Shown piece after piece: positions 32,034 through 41,601 of a stretch of 64,000 nucleotides of DNA. Where the stretch lies: the NCBI RefSeq assembly GCF_049446075.1, contig NZ_JBMSEB010000001.1, positions 1,860,001-1,924,000 on the forward strand, written 5' to 3'. Position numbers and translations under genes: made by a program. A model generated the notes under the pieces. The model ran no database searches and was not told the origin of the DNA. It saw only the letters and a list, made by a program, of their open reading frames with translations. This DNA is from Humibacter sp049446075. Lineage in GTDB: Bacteria; Actinomycetota; Actinomycetes; Actinomycetales; Microbacteriaceae. Position 1 is the stretch's first letter; every line of letters starts with the position of its first letter.

Positions 32034-34172
32034 TCAGAAGCCCTCGGCAGTCATCCGCCAGCCGTCCGGGAGCTCTGCGTCCGACTCGTACGCCCGCACG
32101 AGATGAGCGATGGCAGCCAGGAGGCCACCGTTGGAGGGCAGATACACGGGGAGGAACCCGGGACGTTGCGGGTTGTGACCGTTCTCCAGGTACTGGTTCT
32201 TCGGGCTGTCGAGCACGAGGAAGTGGAGAGACTTCTCAAGAAGCCCGAGCCGCGAAGCCGTCATCGACATGACCGGGTAGTCCCATCCCCAGGTCGACTG
32301 GAGGTTCCAGCGATCCTCCACCTCGATAAGGGTGCGATGCGCGATCGAGGCGTCGATGAGCTCGGTTGGCGGCAACCAGCCGTAGGCCATGAGCATCGAG
32401 GGGTGGTCTTCCCTGATCACGTAGGGCTCGTTGGAGATCGCGGCATAGGTGCCGTTCGGTAACACCGTCGGTCGTCTCATCCCTTCGGCGACCCGCGTCC
32501 ACTCTTCGTCGTCGCTCTTGCCGCACAGCCGCCGCCATTCGTTCGCAACAGAAAGGGCCCACGACCAGTACGCCAATTCGAATGTCGGGTTGGCGGTCGT
32601 CGCGCGGTCCGGGTAGTAGCTCTCCTGCGCAGGCACCAGCGGCGGAGGGAGTTCGAACCCATTGGGGCCTTCGACGACGAAGCCGACCATGAACTCCGCC
32701 GTCGCCTGCACGAGAGGAAGGTGGCGCTGCACGAAGTCCACTCCGCGGCCTCGCGAGCGGATGAGCTCGAGAAGGTGGATGATATGCGGCTGTTGCCAGA
32801 TGATGAACGCCCCGATCTCGCTCGGAGATTCGTCACCGGAGGGGTCCGTCTGCTTCGGCCATCGCGCGCCCGGGTATCCCTGGTGCCTGGCATGCTCGCG
32901 CGCCACGGGAAGCGTCGAGTGATACCACCCCAGGCTTCGTTCGAGCAGTTCGGGTCGTCCCCACAGGGCGAAATGCGCCGCGTGCCACCAGTGCATCTCG
33001 AGGTGGAACTTTCCGGACCACGAGTTCAACGTGAGTCCCGTTTCTTGCGGAGGTGTTGCGCCTGCACAGTTCACGGCGGTCAGGTATTGGGAGAGCACGA
33101 CGCGTCTTTCCAGCTCGTCCGCTTCGGGTGCACTGCTACCTGCAAAGCTCACGGCTGCGCCGTTGTTCCAGAACTCGGCCCACCACGCGGTCGCCGCCGC
33201 GAACACCTCGGCGGCGGCCGGCACCGGCAGCTGCGCTCGGAAACGACGATCGACCTCGGAAAGGCGGACCACCACCTCGAGCGTCGACGACGTGGTGTGC
33301 GCGACCACGCCATCGGTGGCGACCCGCATCTCGACGCTGCCCGAGCTGGCGAGCTCGGCCGAGTACGAAGACGACCCGACGCGACGATGGGCCGTCGCCC
33401 GGCCGTGCCCGACCTCCCAACGGCTCGACGTCTCTGGCGTCGTCTCGAAGGAGGCGAGGTCATCCTTCTGCGATTCGAACCGCCACTCGACCGCGAGCCC
33501 CTGTGCCAACAGGTCCGACTCGACCCGGGTCGCGATGACGCTCTCGCTGGGATGCACGGTCGTGGTCACGTGCACGCGGGAGCCGTGCAGAACGTAGTCG
33601 GCTTCGACCGTTCCCGAGTAGAGGTCGAGGCGAAGATGCTTCTCCCGCAGTTCGTCGGGATGCCCGGGTGCGGTGAGAGCACCGCGTGCGGCGAGCGCGA
33701 GGCGGCCGAGGTGAAGCCGCCGGGGGTTGAAGTGCAACCAGGCGGCAGCCTCGAGATCCGCGGGGATGTCGTCGGTCGGGCGGTACAGGCCCATTCTGTC
33801 CAGGTACGGAACCACGCGTCGACCGTTCCGGTAGCCGGTGGTGGCGTCGCGAGGATCCATTCGTTCTCTGCCCGGTGTCTCGTACCAGCCCCAACTGGAC
33901 TGGGTGCGGAGCGGGATCTGGTAGTCGTCTTTGCGGAACGGGCGGTGTGCCTGGGGCGGGAGTCCCTCGCCGGCCGCGGAAGGCGGGATCCGCGCCGGAT
34001 CGGGCCGCAGCTCGTGGAAGTCGGCGAACGTCTGCAGACCCGTGCAGTCGACGGTCGCGGCGAGATCGCCGTTGCCGACCGTGAGAACGGCTGTCGGGTG
34101 GGCCCGAGTGAAGTGCGGATTGTGCCGTCTGACCAGAGAAGTTCGGTCGATCCGGTCGTGCTTCGTGACCAT
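32034..34172 (-). CDS. (alpha/alpha)6-barrel glycoside hydrolase, GH65/GH95-like
   Basis: 712 aa, cytoplasmic. The N-terminal beta domain has the signature TAVLTVGNGDLAATVDCTG, then TVHPSESVIATRVES. The catalytic barrel has MHWWHAAHFALWGRPELLER, then GARWPKQTDPSGDESPSEIG, IIWQQPHIIHLLELI and WNLQSTWGWDYP. This order resembles six-hairpin hydrolases of families 65 and 95 and uncharacterised bacterial relatives; the catalytic acid may be Asp or Glu in the TDPSGDESPSEIG stretch. ATG 34172 lies 11 bases after the permease stop. It probably acts on the same imported plant glycan as the GH35-like enzyme. The exact bond is unknown. Confidence 0.78.
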   Translation of the reverse strand: MVTKHDRIDRTSLVRRHNPHFTRAHPTAVLTVGNGDLAATVDCTGLQTFADFHELRPDPARIPPSAAGEGLPPQAHRPFRKDDYQIPLRTQSSWGWYETPGRERMDPRDATTGYRNGRRVVPYLDRMGLYRPTDDIPADLEAAAWLHFNPRRLHLGRLALAARGALTAPGHPDELREKHLRLDLYSGTVEADYVLHGSRVHVTTTVHPSESVIATRVESDLLAQGLAVEWRFESQKDDLASFETTPETSSRWEVGHGRATAHRRVGSSSYSAELASSGSVEMRVATDGVVAHTTSSTLEVVVRLSEVDRRFRAQLPVPAAAEVFAAATAWWAEFWNNGAAVSFAGSSAPEADELERRVVLSQYLTAVNCAGATPPQETGLTLNSWSGKFHLEMHWWHAAHFALWGRPELLERSLGWYHSTLPVAREHARHQGYPGARWPKQTDPSGDESPSEIGAFIIWQQPHIIHLLELIRSRGRGVDFVQRHLPLVQATAEFMVGFVVEGPNGFELPPPLVPAQESYYPDRATTANPTFELAYWSWALSVANEWRRLCGKSDDEEWTRVAEGMRRPTVLPNGTYAAISNEPYVIREDHPSMLMAYGWLPPTELIDASIAHRTLIEVEDRWNLQSTWGWDYPVMSMTASRLGLLEKSLHFLVLDSPKNQYLENGHNPQRPGFLPVYLPSNGGLLAAIAHLVRAYESDAELPDGWRMTAEGF

Positions 34173-34183
34173 CGCGCGGCGTC

Positions 34184-35098
34184 CTATTTGATCGCGCCGG
34201 CGCTGATGCCGTCCACGATCTGGCGCTGCGCGACCAGGTAGAAGATCACGACGGGGATGATCGAGATCATCGTCGCGGCGAGAAGGATCTGCGGTTGAGG
34301 AGTCTCCGCCGACACGAAGCTTGTGAGGCCACGCTGCACGGGCATCAACGAGTTGTCGTTGAAGATCACGAGCGCCATCAGATACTCGTTCCACACGGCG
34401 AACGCCTGAATGACGGCGACGGCGGCCAGGCCCGGCCTGGCCAGCGGCAGCATGATGCTGAAGAAGGTTCGCACAGCGGATGCCCCGTCCAGGGCTGCCG
34501 CTTCTTCGAGGTCGACAGGCTGGGAGGCGAAGAAGCTCCTCATGATCAGGGTCGAGATCGGGATGCCCGACGTGATGAGAATGAGCACGTACCCCTGGCG
34601 CGTGTTCGCGAGATCGAGCGAAAGCAGCACCTTGTACTGGGCGAGGAACATCGCCGGGGCCGGAATGATCATCACTGCGAGGATCAATCCCGTGAACGCC
34701 GCCTTGCCCTTGAACGGGATGCGTGCGAGCGCGTATCCGGCAAGGCTCGACACCAGGAGGATGCCCGCCACCGCGGTGAGCGTGTAGAGGATGCTGTTGG
34801 TCAGGTAGACGCCGAGGTCTCCCTTCACCCAGGCCGTGACGTAGTTGCCCCACTGGGGCGCCAAGGGAACCAGCGTGCCGCCTTTGAGAAGCTGCGGCAG
34901 TGACTGCAGCGAGCCGGACAGCATCCAGACGACGGGAAAGAGTGCGCTGATGGCCGCAGCAGTGAGCAGCGCGTAGATGGCGACTCGTACCGGGGTGAGC
35001 CGCCGCCCGCGACGCACGCGTGCAGGGTCGGACGCCTCAGTGGCGACGTGCATGGGGGCATCAGTCGTGGTCGTCATGGTGGTCACCGGGGAGCTCAT
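34184..35098 (-). CDS. ABC sugar permease (second, MalG-like)
   Basis: 304 aa. Six helices follow a polar N-terminus rich in Thr. The EAA loop is LEEAAALDGASAVRTFFSI and the C-terminus QRQIVDGISAGAIK is the CUT1 type. ATG 35098 overlaps the previous permease stop as ATGA, which fixes the start. Partner of the permease and lipoprotein upstream; no ATPase is encoded nearby. Confidence 0.93.
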   Translation of the reverse strand: MSSPVTTMTTTTDAPMHVATEASDPARVRRGRRLTPVRVAIYALLTAAAISALFPVVWMLSGSLQSLPQLLKGGTLVPLAPQWGNYVTAWVKGDLGVYLTNSILYTLTAVAGILLVSSLAGYALARIPFKGKAAFTGLILAVMIIPAPAMFLAQYKVLLSLDLANTRQGYVLILITSGIPISTLIMRSFFASQPVDLEEAAALDGASAVRTFFSIMLPLARPGLAAVAVIQAFAVWNEYLMALVIFNDNSLMPVQRGLTSFVSAETPQPQILLAATMISIIPVVIFYLVAQRQIVDGISAGAIK

Positions 35099-36036
35099 GC
35101 GTTCGCGCGCCGTCTGGACAGTGCGAGTTGCAGGACGGAAAGAAGAATCAGGGCGCCGCCGAAGATCACCGACATGGCGGCCGCGAGGCCGTAGTTGTTG
35201 TAGGTGAAGGCCTGCGTGAAGATCTGGAGGGTCGGGACCATGGTCGAGTAGCCGGGCCCGCCGTTGGTCAGCACCTGCACCGTGCCGAAGATCTGCAGTG
35301 CGGCCAGCAACGTCAGCAGACTGACGATCGTCGTCACCGGCGCCAGCTGCGGCCACGTGATGTAGCGGAACTTGGCCCATCCTCGAGCGCCGTCCAGTTC
35401 CGCCGCCTCGTAGAGATAGCGGGGAATGTCTTGGAGCCCGGCGAGGAAGAGGATGAATCCGAAGCCCCAGTGGAGCCAGAGGAACACACCGATCACGGCC
35501 AGCAATGCGACCTTGGGGTCGTTGAGCCAGTCGTGCTCGAGCCATCCGAGTCCGACCGCACCCAGGATGCGGTTGATGATGCCGGACTGCGGGTCGAGCA
35601 TCGCGGAGAACACCATGCCGACCACGACCACGGAGAGCACCCCTGGCAGGTAGTAGACCGTGCGGAAGAACGCGCGTCCTTTTCGGATGCTGTTGACGGC
35701 GATGGCCATGGCCATGGACACGCCGTTGCCGATGAAGAAGCCGACGGCCCCGAAGATCACCACGTTCCTCATCGACGCCCAGAACGGAGTGTTCTGGAAC
35801 GCCGCATGGAAGTTGGCCAGCCCCACCCATGGCGTATCGGGGCTCACGCCGTCCCAGGATTGGAAGCTCAGCAGGATCGCCTCGACGAACGGCACGAGGG
35901 TGAAGAGCGCGATCAAGACGAGCGCCGGGAGCAGGAACAGGTATCCCGTGATGCTGCGACGGCGGGTGAGCCGCCGTCCGTGCGGCGCCCCTGCGAGGGA
36001 GCGCCGCACGGCCAGAGGAGCCGAAGACGACGTCAC
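35095..36036 (-). CDS. ABC sugar permease (first, MalF-like)
   Basis: 313 aa with six helices beginning GYLFLLPALVLIALFTLVPF. The EAA loop is YEAAELDGARGWAKFRYITW, and QIFGTVQVLTNGGPGYST is the MalF-like segment. Both ends overlap neighbouring genes by four bases (ATGA). It transports the same sugar as the binding protein immediately upstream, inferred from the downstream hydrolases to be a galactose-containing plant oligosaccharide. Confidence 0.93.
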   Translation of the reverse strand: MTSSSAPLAVRRSLAGAPHGRRLTRRRSITGYLFLLPALVLIALFTLVPFVEAILLSFQSWDGVSPDTPWVGLANFHAAFQNTPFWASMRNVVIFGAVGFFIGNGVSMAMAIAVNSIRKGRAFFRTVYYLPGVLSVVVVGMVFSAMLDPQSGIINRILGAVGLGWLEHDWLNDPKVALLAVIGVFLWLHWGFGFILFLAGLQDIPRYLYEAAELDGARGWAKFRYITWPQLAPVTTIVSLLTLLAALQIFGTVQVLTNGGPGYSTMVPTLQIFTQAFTYNNYGLAAAMSVIFGGALILLSVLQLALSRRRANA

Positions 36037-37361
36037 TGGCTGCCGCCCTGTGCCGTTTGCACGTCGGCGACGACCTGGTCGACCGTCATCGTTCCCAGTA
36101 CGAGCTGCTGCGAGTCCCGAGTGATCGCGTCAGCCACGGGAGCGCTGAACGTGTTCGGGATGACCTGCAGCGACTTGATCGAGGAGGCGAAACCCTGCAG
36201 CGGGGCCGGCAGCTTGCCGCTGGCGAGCAGCGTCGGGTTCGTCGGAATGATGTACGCCTGGTCTACGAACGCCTTCTGCTGCGCTTCGTCCGTCAGCCAT
36301 TTCACGAAGTCGAGGGCGGCCTGCACGTGCTTGCCGCGCGGGTTCACGGCAGCGCCCTTGCCAGGCACGCCCGGAGCGCGAGGCGTGTACTTGCCGTCGG
36401 ATGCCTTGGGGACCGGCAACGAGATGTACGACGTGTAGTCGGGAGACGTCGCGTGAGCGACCGATACGCCCGGGGTTCCGTCGAAGTACGCCGCGACGCT
36501 GTGCTTCGTGAAGAAGTTCGTCTCGACCGTCGGATTGTCGTTCTGGCCGCCCGGGAGGGCGTTGTTCTGGATGGCACCGGCCTCACGCAGGTCGGCGAGG
36601 AACTGGAAGGTCTTCTTCCAGCCTGAAGACGTCCAGCTGTACTTGCCCGCGAACGTGTCGGAGATCTGCTGGTCGGTGAGATAGTTCGAGGCGACGTACT
36701 GCAGCAGGTAGGGGCTGACGGATGCCGCGACCGAGAATCCTCCCTTGCCCGCCTTGTTGCTGGCGGCAAGCTTGCCGATCAGGGCGGTGGTCGTCTTCGG
36801 AAGGTTGTCGGCGCTGATGCCGCTGGCCGTCGGGTCGGCGAGGATGCCGTAGGACTGGGTCTCCCAGTGGGCGCTGTAGATGCCTGGCTTGATGCCCAGG
36901 TTGTTGCCCTTCACGAACGTGGCCATCTTGATCACCGATGGCGTGAAGTTCTTGCTCCAGTCGCCTTTCAGCTCCTTGGTCAGGTCCATGGCCCAGCCCG
37001 CCTTGTAGAAGGGCGCCATGGACGTCGCGTTGAGAGCCGAGAACACGTCGGGCATCTGCTTTGATTGCGCAAGTGCCTGCAGCTTCGGCAGGTAATCGGC
37101 GGGGCCGGGCGAGTCGACCGTGACCGTGACGCCCGTCTCCTTCTTGTACTGCTTCACCAGGTATTCGAGGGCGGCTTGCTGGCCGCGTGACTGGTTCAAG
37201 AACGTGAGGGTCACGCCCTTCTCACTCGTACTGGTCTGCTTGGCGGGCTGCCCGCTTGCGCTGCATCCGCTGAGCAGGAGCGCCGCGCTCGCCAATGCAG
37301 CACCCGCGATCACAGCCATCCGGCGGCGAACCCTGAATTGATTCACTTTCCTTGATTGCAT
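36033..37361 (-). CDS. ABC sugar-binding lipoprotein
   Basis: 442 aa from ATG 37361, chosen over ATG 37370 because GAGG lies four bases before it and the earlier one has no room for a ribosome site. The signal has RRRMAVIAGAALASAALLLSGC with lipobox LSGC. The mature part is a CUT1 solute-binding protein (YLPKLQALAQSKQMPDVFS, then TSSGWKKTFQFLADLREAGA and ALDFVKWLTDEAQQKAFVD). It heads a five-gene leftward unit (lipoprotein, two permeases, two hydrolases) and is divergent from a TetR gene with an operator in between. Confidence 0.9.
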   Translation of the reverse strand: MQSRKVNQFRVRRRMAVIAGAALASAALLLSGCSASGQPAKQTSTSEKGVTLTFLNQSRGQQAALEYLVKQYKKETGVTVTVDSPGPADYLPKLQALAQSKQMPDVFSALNATSMAPFYKAGWAMDLTKELKGDWSKNFTPSVIKMATFVKGNNLGIKPGIYSAHWETQSYGILADPTASGISADNLPKTTTALIGKLAASNKAGKGGFSVAASVSPYLLQYVASNYLTDQQISDTFAGKYSWTSSGWKKTFQFLADLREAGAIQNNALPGGQNDNPTVETNFFTKHSVAAYFDGTPGVSVAHATSPDYTSYISLPVPKASDGKYTPRAPGVPGKGAAVNPRGKHVQAALDFVKWLTDEAQQKAFVDQAYIIPTNPTLLASGKLPAPLQGFASSIKSLQVIPNTFSAPVADAITRDSQQLVLGTMTVDQVVADVQTAQGGSQ

Positions 37362-37451
37362 TGTCCTCATCCTTGAAAGACATCGGGAGACGCGAGGTCC
37401 CCAGCTCTGGCGCGCAATGACGGATGTCCGCGCCCGGGATACTCAGGTGAA

Positions 37452-37478
37452 CGAACACTGAGTGGGTATTAGTGTTCG
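37452..37478. promoter_or_regulatory. Probable TetR operator in divergent gap
   Basis: CGAACACT (37452-37459) and AGTGTTCG (37471-37478) form a perfect 8-base inverted repeat with an 11-base spacer, about 90 bases before each divergent start. A second short inverted repeat (TTTAG...CTAAA, about 37532-37555) overlaps the TetR promoter. Confidence 0.65.
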
Positions 37479-37564
37479 CATCGTGGACGCTATCCTGACT
37501 CGCAAGTCGTGTCAATACAGAGTGGCCAATAGCTTTAGGCCGATGTTGCGCTAAAGTGGCGGCC

Positions 37565-38191
37565 ATGACGAAGGTGACCGACGGTCCGCCGGTGAAGGCG
37601 GCCGGGGCGCGCGGCAGCTATGCCAAGACGCGGGCACGACGCCGTGCCATCGCAGAAGCCACGCTCAATCTCGTGCTCGAGAAGGGTCACAAGGCCGTGC
37701 TCACGTCGGAGGTGGCGAAGCGCGCGGGGTTGAGCGAACCTGGGGTTCTATATCACTTCCCGAGCAAAGACGACTTGCTGCTGGCCGCACTACGTCTATC
37801 TGACGAGTACGAATGGGGATCGCTCCCCGACGGTGAATCCGTTCGCCAGGCCCCGTATCGAGCCGCGGTCAGTCTTCAACGCACCAATATCGTGCGTTTG
37901 CACACGGCGATGTTCGGCGAGTCGAGCAATCCGGGGCATCCTGCTCACGAGTACTTCAAGGAGCGCTGGCGGCACGGCGATGAGCTGATGGTGGAGAGCA
38001 TCCGCCGGCTGCAGTCCGAGGGCATCGTCGACCCCGACCTGGACCCGCTGCGAGCTTCTCGATGGATCCACGCGGCCTGGGAAGGCTTGCAGCTGCAGTG
38101 GCTCGCTTCGCCTGACTTCGACATCGCCAGGGAGCTGAGGGCGCTCATCGAGACGATCCTCGGCGACCGGTTCCGCGACACGCAGGCCTGA
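37565..38191 (+). CDS. TetR-family regulator of the adjacent sugar importer
   Basis: 208 aa from ATG 37565. HTH: ATLNLVLEKGHKAVLTSEVA, then KRAGLSEPGVLYHFPSKDDLL. The C-terminal domain (residues 90-205) has WRHGDELMVESIRRLQSEG and WIHAAWEGLQLQWLASPDFD. TAAAGT at 37552-37557 lies seven bases before the ATG, suggesting a leaderless message; GTG 37556 is the alternative start. A TetR rather than LacI regulator beside a CUT1 importer is less common but known in Actinobacteria. Confidence 0.88.
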   Translation: MTKVTDGPPVKAAGARGSYAKTRARRRAIAEATLNLVLEKGHKAVLTSEVAKRAGLSEPGVLYHFPSKDDLLLAALRLSDEYEWGSLPDGESVRQAPYRAAVSLQRTNIVRLHTAMFGESSNPGHPAHEYFKERWRHGDELMVESIRRLQSEGIVDPDLDPLRASRWIHAAWEGLQLQWLASPDFDIARELRALIETILGDRFRDTQA

Positions 38192-38423
38192 GCGGGCGCC
38201 AGTGCCGATGGCTCCCGCCGCGCTATTCGGCCGGCCATCCTCAGCGACCATCCTGTCTGCCGACGGGGGCAAGGTCCACGCGCGGCACGCTCGCGCCGTC
38301 AATTTGTGCCGCATCCCCTGTCGGATTCCGGCCGAAAGTGACGGCGAGGGGGTAGTGCTGTTCCGGGCCGATCAGCGGGGAGTCGCCGCGAGTAAACGCC
38401 GCGGCAGTCGGCCCATACGTCGC

Positions 38424-39974
38424 CTAGATCCAGAGGCCGTGGAAGAAGTCCGTGCGCTCCTCGGATGCCTCGCTTGCGAGCTCGACGCGGACGACGGGAC
38501 CGGCGTCCCCCGACCTGAGCCGCTCGGGAATTTCGACGATCAGGGCTGAATCATCGAGAGTCCAGTCCAACTGTCCCGTGTGCCCGAGAACCCGCACGTC
38601 GACGATCGGCGCATCCAGGAGCCGGCTGGATGCGCCGAAGCTCGCGATGCGAATGCGGCCGTCTTCTGGCTGCGTCAACGCGATCGCGTAGACGTACCGG
38701 TGCCCCACCTCGGTCATCGTGGTGAAGCGCAAGTCCGCGCTCGTGTACGCGGCAGACGTGGCATCCGCGAACGAACCGGGCGTGGGCTGCGTCGGTCCCT
38801 CGCCGAACACGACCCATGGCGAGGTGCCGTAGATGGCCTCGCCGTTGACCGTGAGCCATCCGCCGATCCGCTCGAGAAGCTCGACCTCTTCTTCGGCGAT
38901 GGTCCCGTCGGGTCGCGGCCCGATATTCAGCAGGAGGTTTCCGTTCTTCGAGACCACGTCTGCCAGCTCGGCGATGAGGTCCCCCGCGCTCTTGTAGTCG
39001 TGACCTTCGACCCAGCTCCATGACGTGCGCGAGACCGATGTGTCGTTCTGCCACACGTCGGGAAGGATGCCTCGCATCGTTCCGCGTTCGATGTCGAGCA
39101 CCGCGGATCCCGGCGCGAAGGCATCCCACTTGTAGTTGATGACGACCTCTCGGCCCCATTCGGCAGCGCGGTTGAAGTAGTACGCCGCCAGTCGCCGCAG
39201 GTACGGCTCGAACGACGGCTCCTCGATGCCCGTGTCGAAGTAGAGGATCTGAGGTCGGTATGCGTCGATGATCTCTACCGAACGCAGCAACCAGTCTTCG
39301 AGGAAGCGCTCGGTGGGGTTCATCTCCTTGCGCAGCGCGGGGCCGTACAGATCGGAGTAAGCGGGGTCGCGAACATCCGAGTCGAACGTCACGCCGCCGT
39401 TCATGAAGAACCAGTGCTCGGCTCGGTGCGAGGATGCCCCGCGAATGAGCCACGCTTCGTCGACCGCAGCGAGGAGCTCGCCGAAGACGTCCCGCTTCGG
39501 ACCGACCACGGAGGTGCTCCACCTCGACCGGGCCGTTCGATACATCGCGTAGCCGTCGTGATGCTCGGCGACGGGGACGACGTATTGCGCCCCGGCCCGC
39601 TTGAACAGCGCGGCCCACTCGGCCGGGTCGAAGCGTTCCATGCGGAAATGCGGGATGAAGTCCTTGTACCCGAAGTCCTTCTGCGCACCGTACCTGGCGA
39701 CATGGTGCTCGAAAACCGGGCTCCCCTGCCGATACATGTTGCGCGGGTACCACTCGTTGTCGAACGCCGGAACCGAGTACGCGCCCCAGTGCAGGAAGAT
39801 GCCGAACTTGGCATCGGAGTACCAGCGCGGCGGGCGATACTGCTGGAGAGACTCCCAGGTCGCTTCGTAGGGACCGGCGTCGATGACCGCTTCCACCGCG
39901 GCGAGGCCGGACGTGTTGTCGGAGATATCGACCGGTTCGGGCAGCGTGGCCGGGTCGAGGGGCTCAAGTGGCAT
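38424..39974 (-). CDS. GH29 alpha-L-fucosidase
   Basis: 516 aa without a signal peptide, so intracellular. GH29 features: AKFGIFLHWGAYSVPAF (residues 55-71), VPVAEHHDGYAMY (about 133-145), GPKRDVFGELLAAV and the nucleophile in QILYFDTG (Asp247). NGNLLLNIGPRPDG is the typical end of the catalytic barrel, followed by a beta-sandwich. ATG 39974 is preferred because upstream codons fall in a repeat-rich leader. It is the last gene of the AKR-FucU-LacI unit, which fits release and use of L-fucose or a similar 6-deoxy sugar. Confidence 0.93.
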   Translation of the reverse strand: MPLEPLDPATLPEPVDISDNTSGLAAVEAVIDAGPYEATWESLQQYRPPRWYSDAKFGIFLHWGAYSVPAFDNEWYPRNMYRQGSPVFEHHVARYGAQKDFGYKDFIPHFRMERFDPAEWAALFKRAGAQYVVPVAEHHDGYAMYRTARSRWSTSVVGPKRDVFGELLAAVDEAWLIRGASSHRAEHWFFMNGGVTFDSDVRDPAYSDLYGPALRKEMNPTERFLEDWLLRSVEIIDAYRPQILYFDTGIEEPSFEPYLRRLAAYYFNRAAEWGREVVINYKWDAFAPGSAVLDIERGTMRGILPDVWQNDTSVSRTSWSWVEGHDYKSAGDLIAELADVVSKNGNLLLNIGPRPDGTIAEEEVELLERIGGWLTVNGEAIYGTSPWVVFGEGPTQPTPGSFADATSAAYTSADLRFTTMTEVGHRYVYAIALTQPEDGRIRIASFGASSRLLDAPIVDVRVLGHTGQLDWTLDDSALIVEIPERLRSGDAGPVVRVELASEASEERTDFFHGLWI

Positions 39975-39994
39975 TGGCGGCTGTTCCTTGTGTC

Positions 39995-40015
39995 GTGTTC
40001 GGTGTTCGGTGTTCA
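39995..40015. repeat. Three tandem heptamers GTGTTCG
   Basis: GTGTTCG, GTGTTCG and GTGTTCA follow head to tail just upstream of the fucosidase start, in the 117-bp gap after the LacI gene. Possibly a simple slippage repeat with no other visible role. Confidence 0.7.
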
Positions 40016-40091
40016 GTGCGTCGATGTCGGATGTCTCGGTGCGCGGTGGCGGCACGCGGCGCGCCTTTCGGGGGTCGGAGGCGCCGTACCG

Positions 40092-41090
40092 TCAGTCGTC
40101 CAGCCGCGCCACGGAGCCTCCCGGCACCAGTCGAGGATCGATGAGCCGGGTGATCCGCGGCTCGCCCGGGTCGTGCTTCTCCGACAGCCGCTTACGCATG
40201 ATGGCTGCAGCCTCCTTCGCGATCGTGCGCGTGGGCTGCTCGATGATGGTGAGGCGCGGCATGGTCACCTGCGCCAACTCGAGGCTGTCGAATCCAAGCA
40301 GCGAGACATCGCGTCCCATGCGCAGACCCGATTCGTTCACTGCGATGACGGCCCCCATCGTCAGCTCGTAGTTGGTCGCGAACAGGGCGGTGGGCCGGTC
40401 TCGCCTACCGAGCAGCACGGCAGTTGCGGTGCGGCCGTGGTCGACGGTGAGCGGACCGGATGTCTGCAGCGAGGCATCCAGGTCGACCCCGGCGTGCAGC
40501 AGCTCGGCGGCATACCCAGCGGCACGCAGGCGCATGGTCGAGACCGTCTCGTCTCCCCCGACGACGCCGATGCGGCGGTGCCCGTGATCGAGCAGGTGCA
40601 TGGCGGCGAGCGCACCCGCGCGTTCGTTGTCGAGGAGCACCCGGTCGACGTCGAGGTCGGACGCGTCCCAGTCGACGATGACGACGGGGATGCGTTCCGC
40701 CGCCTCCTGCAAGGGCGCGACGTCGTGCGCAGACGGAATCGCGATGATGCCATCGACCATGCGGTCCATCAGCAACTCGACCGCCTGCTCGGCCGGCGTC
40801 GGACTGGACGAGACGATGACCGTCATGCCGTCTTGCCTCAGTGATTCCTCCGCGCCGGCGATGATCGTGAGGTGGAAGTCGTTGTTCAGCACCGGCAGCA
40901 GCACACCGATGGTGCGCGAGCGCTGCAGGCGTAGGCCGCGGGCGAACGGATTCGGCCGGTAGTTCAGGTCGGCAGCGGCCGCCTCGATCGCAGCACGATT
41001 CGCATCGAGAACGGTACGCCCGTTGTAGTACTTCGAAATCGTGGCCAGGGAGAGGCCGGTCTTGCGCTGGATGTCCTTGTAGCTGACCAT
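40092..41090 (-). CDS. LacI-family repressor of the fucose-type locus
   Basis: 332 aa. HTH: VSYKDIQRKTGLSLATISKY, then YNGRTVLDANRAAIEAAAAD, and hinge region NPFARGLRLQRSRTIGVLLP. The effector domain has DWDASDLDVDRVLLDNERAG and LLGFDSLELAQVTMPRLT. It lies inside the operon between fucU and the fucosidase gene. Its likely operators are the palindromes CGAAACGTTTCG and GTAACGTTTCAC ahead of the first gene. It is expected to be released by L-fucose or a related sugar. Confidence 0.92.
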   Translation of the reverse strand: MVSYKDIQRKTGLSLATISKYYNGRTVLDANRAAIEAAAADLNYRPNPFARGLRLQRSRTIGVLLPVLNNDFHLTIIAGAEESLRQDGMTVIVSSSPTPAEQAVELLMDRMVDGIIAIPSAHDVAPLQEAAERIPVVIVDWDASDLDVDRVLLDNERAGALAAMHLLDHGHRRIGVVGGDETVSTMRLRAAGYAAELLHAGVDLDASLQTSGPLTVDHGRTATAVLLGRRDRPTALFATNYELTMGAVIAVNESGLRMGRDVSLLGFDSLELAQVTMPRLTIIEQPTRTIAKEAAAIMRKRLSEKHDPGEPRITRLIDPRLVPGGSVARLDD

Positions 41091-41141
41091 TTCGGCCTTA
41101 CCCTCCCGCTCCGATCGTTCGTCTTGTGCGCCCGCCGCCGG

Positions 41142-41555
41142 TCAGCGGAGGCCCACGGTGAGGATGAGATTGGCGAAGAGGCGCTCGTCGCCCGTGGCGA
41201 TGACCAGTCCGACGTCGGCCGAACGGGCCAGCTCGTAGAACGCCCACCTGTCAACGCGTTCGAACGGCACTCCCTCGCCCAGCAGCGACCGGTACTCGTC
41301 GTGTGCGTCGACGGGCGAACCGTCATCCGGCCCCATGATCGTGGCAGCCTCGAAATTCACCGCGGTCATGAGCGGCTGCAGCACCTGCCCGACACCGAGA
41401 AGGCCGGGAGCGACGTTCAGGTGGATGAGGCGCGCCGACTCGTTCTTGACGGTGAGGTACGGGTAATTGCCGTCGGCGATGAGCACCTTCGACCCGTGCC
41501 CCGCTGTGCCGATGGCATCCATCAGCGGCGGATGGATCAATCCGTATTTGAGCAC
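41142..41555 (-). CDS. fucU: RbsD/FucU-family sugar mutarotase (probable L-fucose mutarotase)
   Basis: 137 aa from GTG 41555 with GGAAGG upstream. The family motif is clear: LIHPPLMDAIGTAGHGSKVLIADGNYP, with the catalytic His of GHG and the downstream Asp. Further features are VNFEAATIMGPDDGSPVDAH and FERVDRWAFYELARSADVGLVIATGDERLFANLIL. RbsD and FucU interconvert pyranose anomers. The length, WAFYELARSADV and linkage to an alpha-L-fucosidase favour FucU. Confidence 0.88.
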   Translation of the reverse strand: MLKYGLIHPPLMDAIGTAGHGSKVLIADGNYPYLTVKNESARLIHLNVAPGLLGVGQVLQPLMTAVNFEAATIMGPDDGSPVDAHDEYRSLLGEGVPFERVDRWAFYELARSADVGLVIATGDERLFANLILTVGLR

Positions 41556-41601
41556 GTCGGCCCTTCCTTCGATGACGGAGAAGTTCTCGAGAGAGTGCTG
41601 G

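Noticed and set aside
32721..34241. Long plus-strand frame (506 codons) over the GH65/GH95-like gene
   Set aside because: Antisense shadow; the minus frame has consistent glycosidase motifs and couples to the permease.
39995..40015. Tandem heptamers as a CRISPR-like or operator array
   Set aside because: Only three 7-base copies without spacers; no array structure and no link to the operators seen at 42.7 kb.
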